Of a stretch of 16,851 bases of DNA, positions 15,747 through 16,851 are shown one piece after another. Below the pieces are notes generated by a model, which saw nothing but the letters and a program-made list of their open reading frames with translations, was not told where the DNA came from and ran no database searches. The translations under genes were made by a program, and so were the position numbers. The stretch is taken from assembly GCA_031286185.1 (NCBI GenBank), contig JAITUS010000129.1, forward strand, positions 1-16,851, given 5' to 3'. Position 1 is the first letter of the stretch, and the number at the start of each line of letters is the position of its first letter. This DNA comes from Rickettsiales bacterium. Its GTDB lineage: Bacteria; Pseudomonadota; Alphaproteobacteria; Rickettsiales; Anaplasmataceae.

Positions 15747-16356
15747 TAAAAAAAACTTCAAAGGTCTTGATTATTATAAACTGCACCAGGACAAAGACGG
15801 TAGCATAAAGCTAAGTGACTACGATGACATTTTAAATGCGCGTAGAGCAAGAGTAGACTTATTGCTGGATAACACTAAGCAAGATGATATTAATCTTTCA
15901 AAGCTCAATAAGGCTCTTAGTGAGAAACTCGTGGATGATAGAGAATTGTTGTCTGAATTCGACAAGGAAGATCAAGAAATTGCCCAGGAAGAACTCAAGA
16001 TGTTTAACATTTTAGACAACCTTGATAATCTTGCAAACATTAAAAGTGAAGATCTACTCGAGGTTAGTTTATTACTATCGGATCTTAGCTTCATAGAGAG
16101 AAATGTTGTACTGAATTCCGATCAGAGTTCTGATCTAGCAGGGTTTAAAGACTTATTTATCGAAAGAAAGGCATCTGGTGAGGAATATAGTGATGAAGAA
16201 TGTAAAAGCTTTCTCGATAACATAGATAAAATCAATACTATAATTAAGCTAGAGCTAGAAGGTAGGATTGAAGGGCTAAATCATGATGAAAAAAATGACT
16301 GTGATGATTTACAAGATGAAATTGGTTGTGCAATAGATACAATCAAAAAAAAGTAG
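15736..16356 (+). CDS. Acidic soluble protein of unknown function, last gene of the virB operon
   Basis: A 206-residue protein that I cannot assign to a family, though I recall that Wolbachia carries a hypothetical gene in this place after virB6. It has no signal peptide and no membrane segment. Except for a basic start (MKTSKKNFKG), it is rich in Asp and Glu and in leucine-spaced helical stretches, for example about 45-105, where coiled coil is plausible. Only two cysteines are seen near the C end and one near 164. It overlaps virB6-4 by 11 nt and has a good ribosome binding site inside that gene, so it is probably made together with the secretion proteins. A cytoplasmic accessory factor, a chaperone or a secreted substrate would fit; none is shown by the sequence. 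Confidence 0.8.
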   Translation: MKTSKKNFKGLDYYKLHQDKDGSIKLSDYDDILNARRARVDLLLDNTKQDDINLSKLNKALSEKLVDDRELLSEFDKEDQEIAQEELKMFNILDNLDNLANIKSEDLLEVSLLLSDLSFIERNVVLNSDQSSDLAGFKDLFIERKASGEEYSDEECKSFLDNIDKINTIIKLELEGRIEGLNHDEKNDCDDLQDEIGCAIDTIKKK

Positions 16357-16440
16357 TCGACTGATTTTGTGTCTGCAACTTTCTTCCTAATACCAAATCC
16401 CAATGGCAATAGGACAAATTAAAGATACCGTTTTACCAGT
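16357..16440. other. Intergenic stretch after the operon
   Basis: Unremarkable AT-rich sequence. An 8-bp palindrome AGTCGACT covers the last stop codon region, but it has no loop and no following U-run, so it is not a convincing terminator. I see no gene here. Confidence 0.5.
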
Positions 16441-16500
16441 CAACAATGTTGTCATTCCAGCGCCTCTCCTCCTGTCATCCAAGTAGCCCTATTTCTTGTC

Positions 16501-16523
16501 ATCCCAGTGCTTGACACTGGGAT
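16501..16523. repeat. Hairpin, ATCCCAGTG stem
   Basis: ATCCCAGTG (16501-16509) pairs perfectly with CACTGGGAT (16515-16523) across a 5-nt loop. A short TTTT follows four bases later. It might end operon transcription, but the U-run is displaced and short, so it is annotated as a repeat and not as a terminator. Confidence 0.6.
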
Positions 16524-16589
16524 CCAGTTTTCCATAAATGGTGTATTTTAACATAACTTTTATATTCACTAACCTGATAAAGTTCCTGG

Positions 16590-16612
16590 ATTCCAGCGTC
16601 ACGCGCTGGAAT
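16590..16612. repeat. Hairpin, ATTCCAGCG stem
   Basis: ATTCCAGCG (16590-16598) pairs perfectly with CGCTGGAAT (16604-16612) across the loop TCACG. The right arm is also the inner part of the large terminal repeat of the block, so this sequence can pair either locally or with 16451-16463. Confidence 0.6.
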
Positions 16613-16621
16613 GACAACATT

Positions 16622-16719
16622 TGTTGTAAAAATAGATGTTCGTTCATGAATTGCTTTAATATTTAAGAAATTTACCAAGCAGAGAAAAAGGCAAAAGAAG
16701 CCCTGGTCGGTGGCTAATT
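16622..16719. other. Spacer and presumed 3' exon of the group II intron
   Basis: AT-rich sequence between the repeat block and the intron boundary. Short GGC/GCC complementary triplets flank 16690-16713, but no stable hairpin with a U-run is seen. No gene is supported in this stretch. Confidence 0.4.
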
Positions 16720-16722
16720 GTT

Positions 16723-16757
16723 GTCTGAGTGGGGAAAGTCGCCTTTCCCCACTCGAC
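16723..16757 (-). ncRNA. Group II intron domain VI with branch-point A
   Basis: The stem GAGTGGGGAAAG/CTTTCCCCACTC (12 bp) has a GCGA loop. It is extended by GTC/GAC with a single bulged A between (complement of T at 16726), which is the expected branch-point adenosine. It begins four bases after domain V. Confidence 0.85.
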
Positions 16758-16761
16758 TTCA

Positions 16762-16795
16762 AAACCGGACTTGTGACTTTCACCATATCCGGCTT
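16762..16795 (-). ncRNA. Group II intron domain V
   Basis: A 34-nt hairpin matching the domain V consensus. The lower stem AGCCGGA pairs with TCCGGTT and contains the AGC catalytic triad; a bulge follows and the stem is capped by a GAAA tetraloop. Relative to the common consensus AGCCGTA/TACGGTT, one stem pair has changed from U-A to G-C on both sides, a compensatory change that supports a conserved RNA structure. Confidence 0.9.
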
Positions 16796-16851
16796 CTCTC
16801 TAATTTGGTGTTTGTCATACATACTTCTCCATGTAATTAACATTTCAAAGC

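Larger units (their letters stand above)
16441..16626. repeat. Nested inverted-repeat block, MITE-like interspersed repeat
   Basis: The ends are a perfect 19-bp inverted repeat (16445-16463 against 16603-16621), extending to 16441 and 16626 with one unpaired base. Inside are two separate 9-bp-stem hairpins and an inner inverted pair GGATCCAG/CTGGATTCC. GTCAT(T/C)CC recurs at 16451, 16474 and 16498, 23-24 bp apart. Motifs of the GTCATTCCAGCG and GTCATCCCAGTG type are, as far as I recall, scattered through Wolbachia intergenic DNA. No coding capacity or target duplication is evident. Confidence 0.65.
16720..16851 (-). mobile_element. 3' end of a group II intron
   Basis: The minus strand carries the last part of a group II intron whose body, including any reverse transcriptase gene, lies beyond the right edge. 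The call rests on adjacent domain V and domain VI hairpins in the right order. The 3' splice boundary is placed after ...GACAAC at 16720 because this puts the bulged branch A seven bases from the end and gives the usual terminal AY. Catalytic RNA parts look intact, but mobility cannot be judged without the protein. Confidence 0.85.

Noticed and set aside
16451..16505. CRISPR-like array from GTCAT(T/C)CC at 23-24 bp spacing
   Set aside because: Repeats are only 7-8 bp, three copies and part of an inverted-repeat element; no array structure or cas genes.
16501..16535. Rho-independent terminator for the virB operon
   Set aside because: The stem is good, but the TTTT is short and four bases away, and the same hairpin type is a repeat element; kept as a repeat only.
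16499..16843. Minus-strand 114-codon open frame
   Set aside because: It runs through the intron domains V and VI and the repeat block; the structured RNA explains the sequence better than a protein.

Overview
The window looks like a Wolbachia chromosome (Anaplasmataceae, Rickettsiales). The DNA is AT-rich, the lysyl-tRNA synthetase is of class I, and a partial IS5-family transposase starts with a peptide I remember from Wolbachia copies. The centre is the second type IV secretion (T4SS) cluster typical of this group: virB3, virB4 and four tandem, greatly enlarged virB6 paralogues. The genus assignment comes from recognition, not from a search.

Layout, left to right. Positions 1-113 are the end of an insertion sequence on the minus strand, with the first 17 codons of its transposase. 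lysS (114-1691, minus) ends at the IS boundary, and its stop codon may be formed at that junction. A 65-bp divergent spacer (1692-1756) holds two copies of a TTAATTAA palindrome inside a perfect 11-bp inverted repeat. The plus-strand operon then runs without a strong internal terminator: virB3 (1757-2053), virB4 (2063-4468), virB6-1 (4461-6965), virB6-2 (7022-9454), virB6-3 (9451-12456), virB6-4 (12528-15746) and an acidic soluble orphan protein (15736-16356). Several junctions overlap by 4 to 11 nt, which suggests translational coupling. After the operon come a nested inverted-repeat block (16441-16626) and, on the minus strand, the 3' end of a group II intron with clear domains V and VI (16720-16851). 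The operon is therefore bracketed by mobile elements.

How the genes fit together: VirB4 is the energising ATPase. VirB3 is its small inner-membrane partner. VirB6 proteins form the inner-membrane part of the channel. VirB8, B9, B10, B11 and D4 are absent here and must be encoded elsewhere, as is usual in this family. VirB6-1 has an ordinary signal peptide, while VirB6-2, -3 and -4 each start with a lipoprotein signal. All four share a core motif ending in a conserved tryptophan.

The most interesting observation is that the extracytoplasmic heads of VirB6-2, -3 and especially -4 carry a pattern like the LecA/PA-IL calcium-lectin beta-sandwich: W-x-D-[ST]-G near the N end and an Asp...(D/N)-N...G-Y/F element just before the first membrane helix. 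This would suggest sugar-binding or adhesive heads on the secretion machine. It is a hypothesis from motif reading only.
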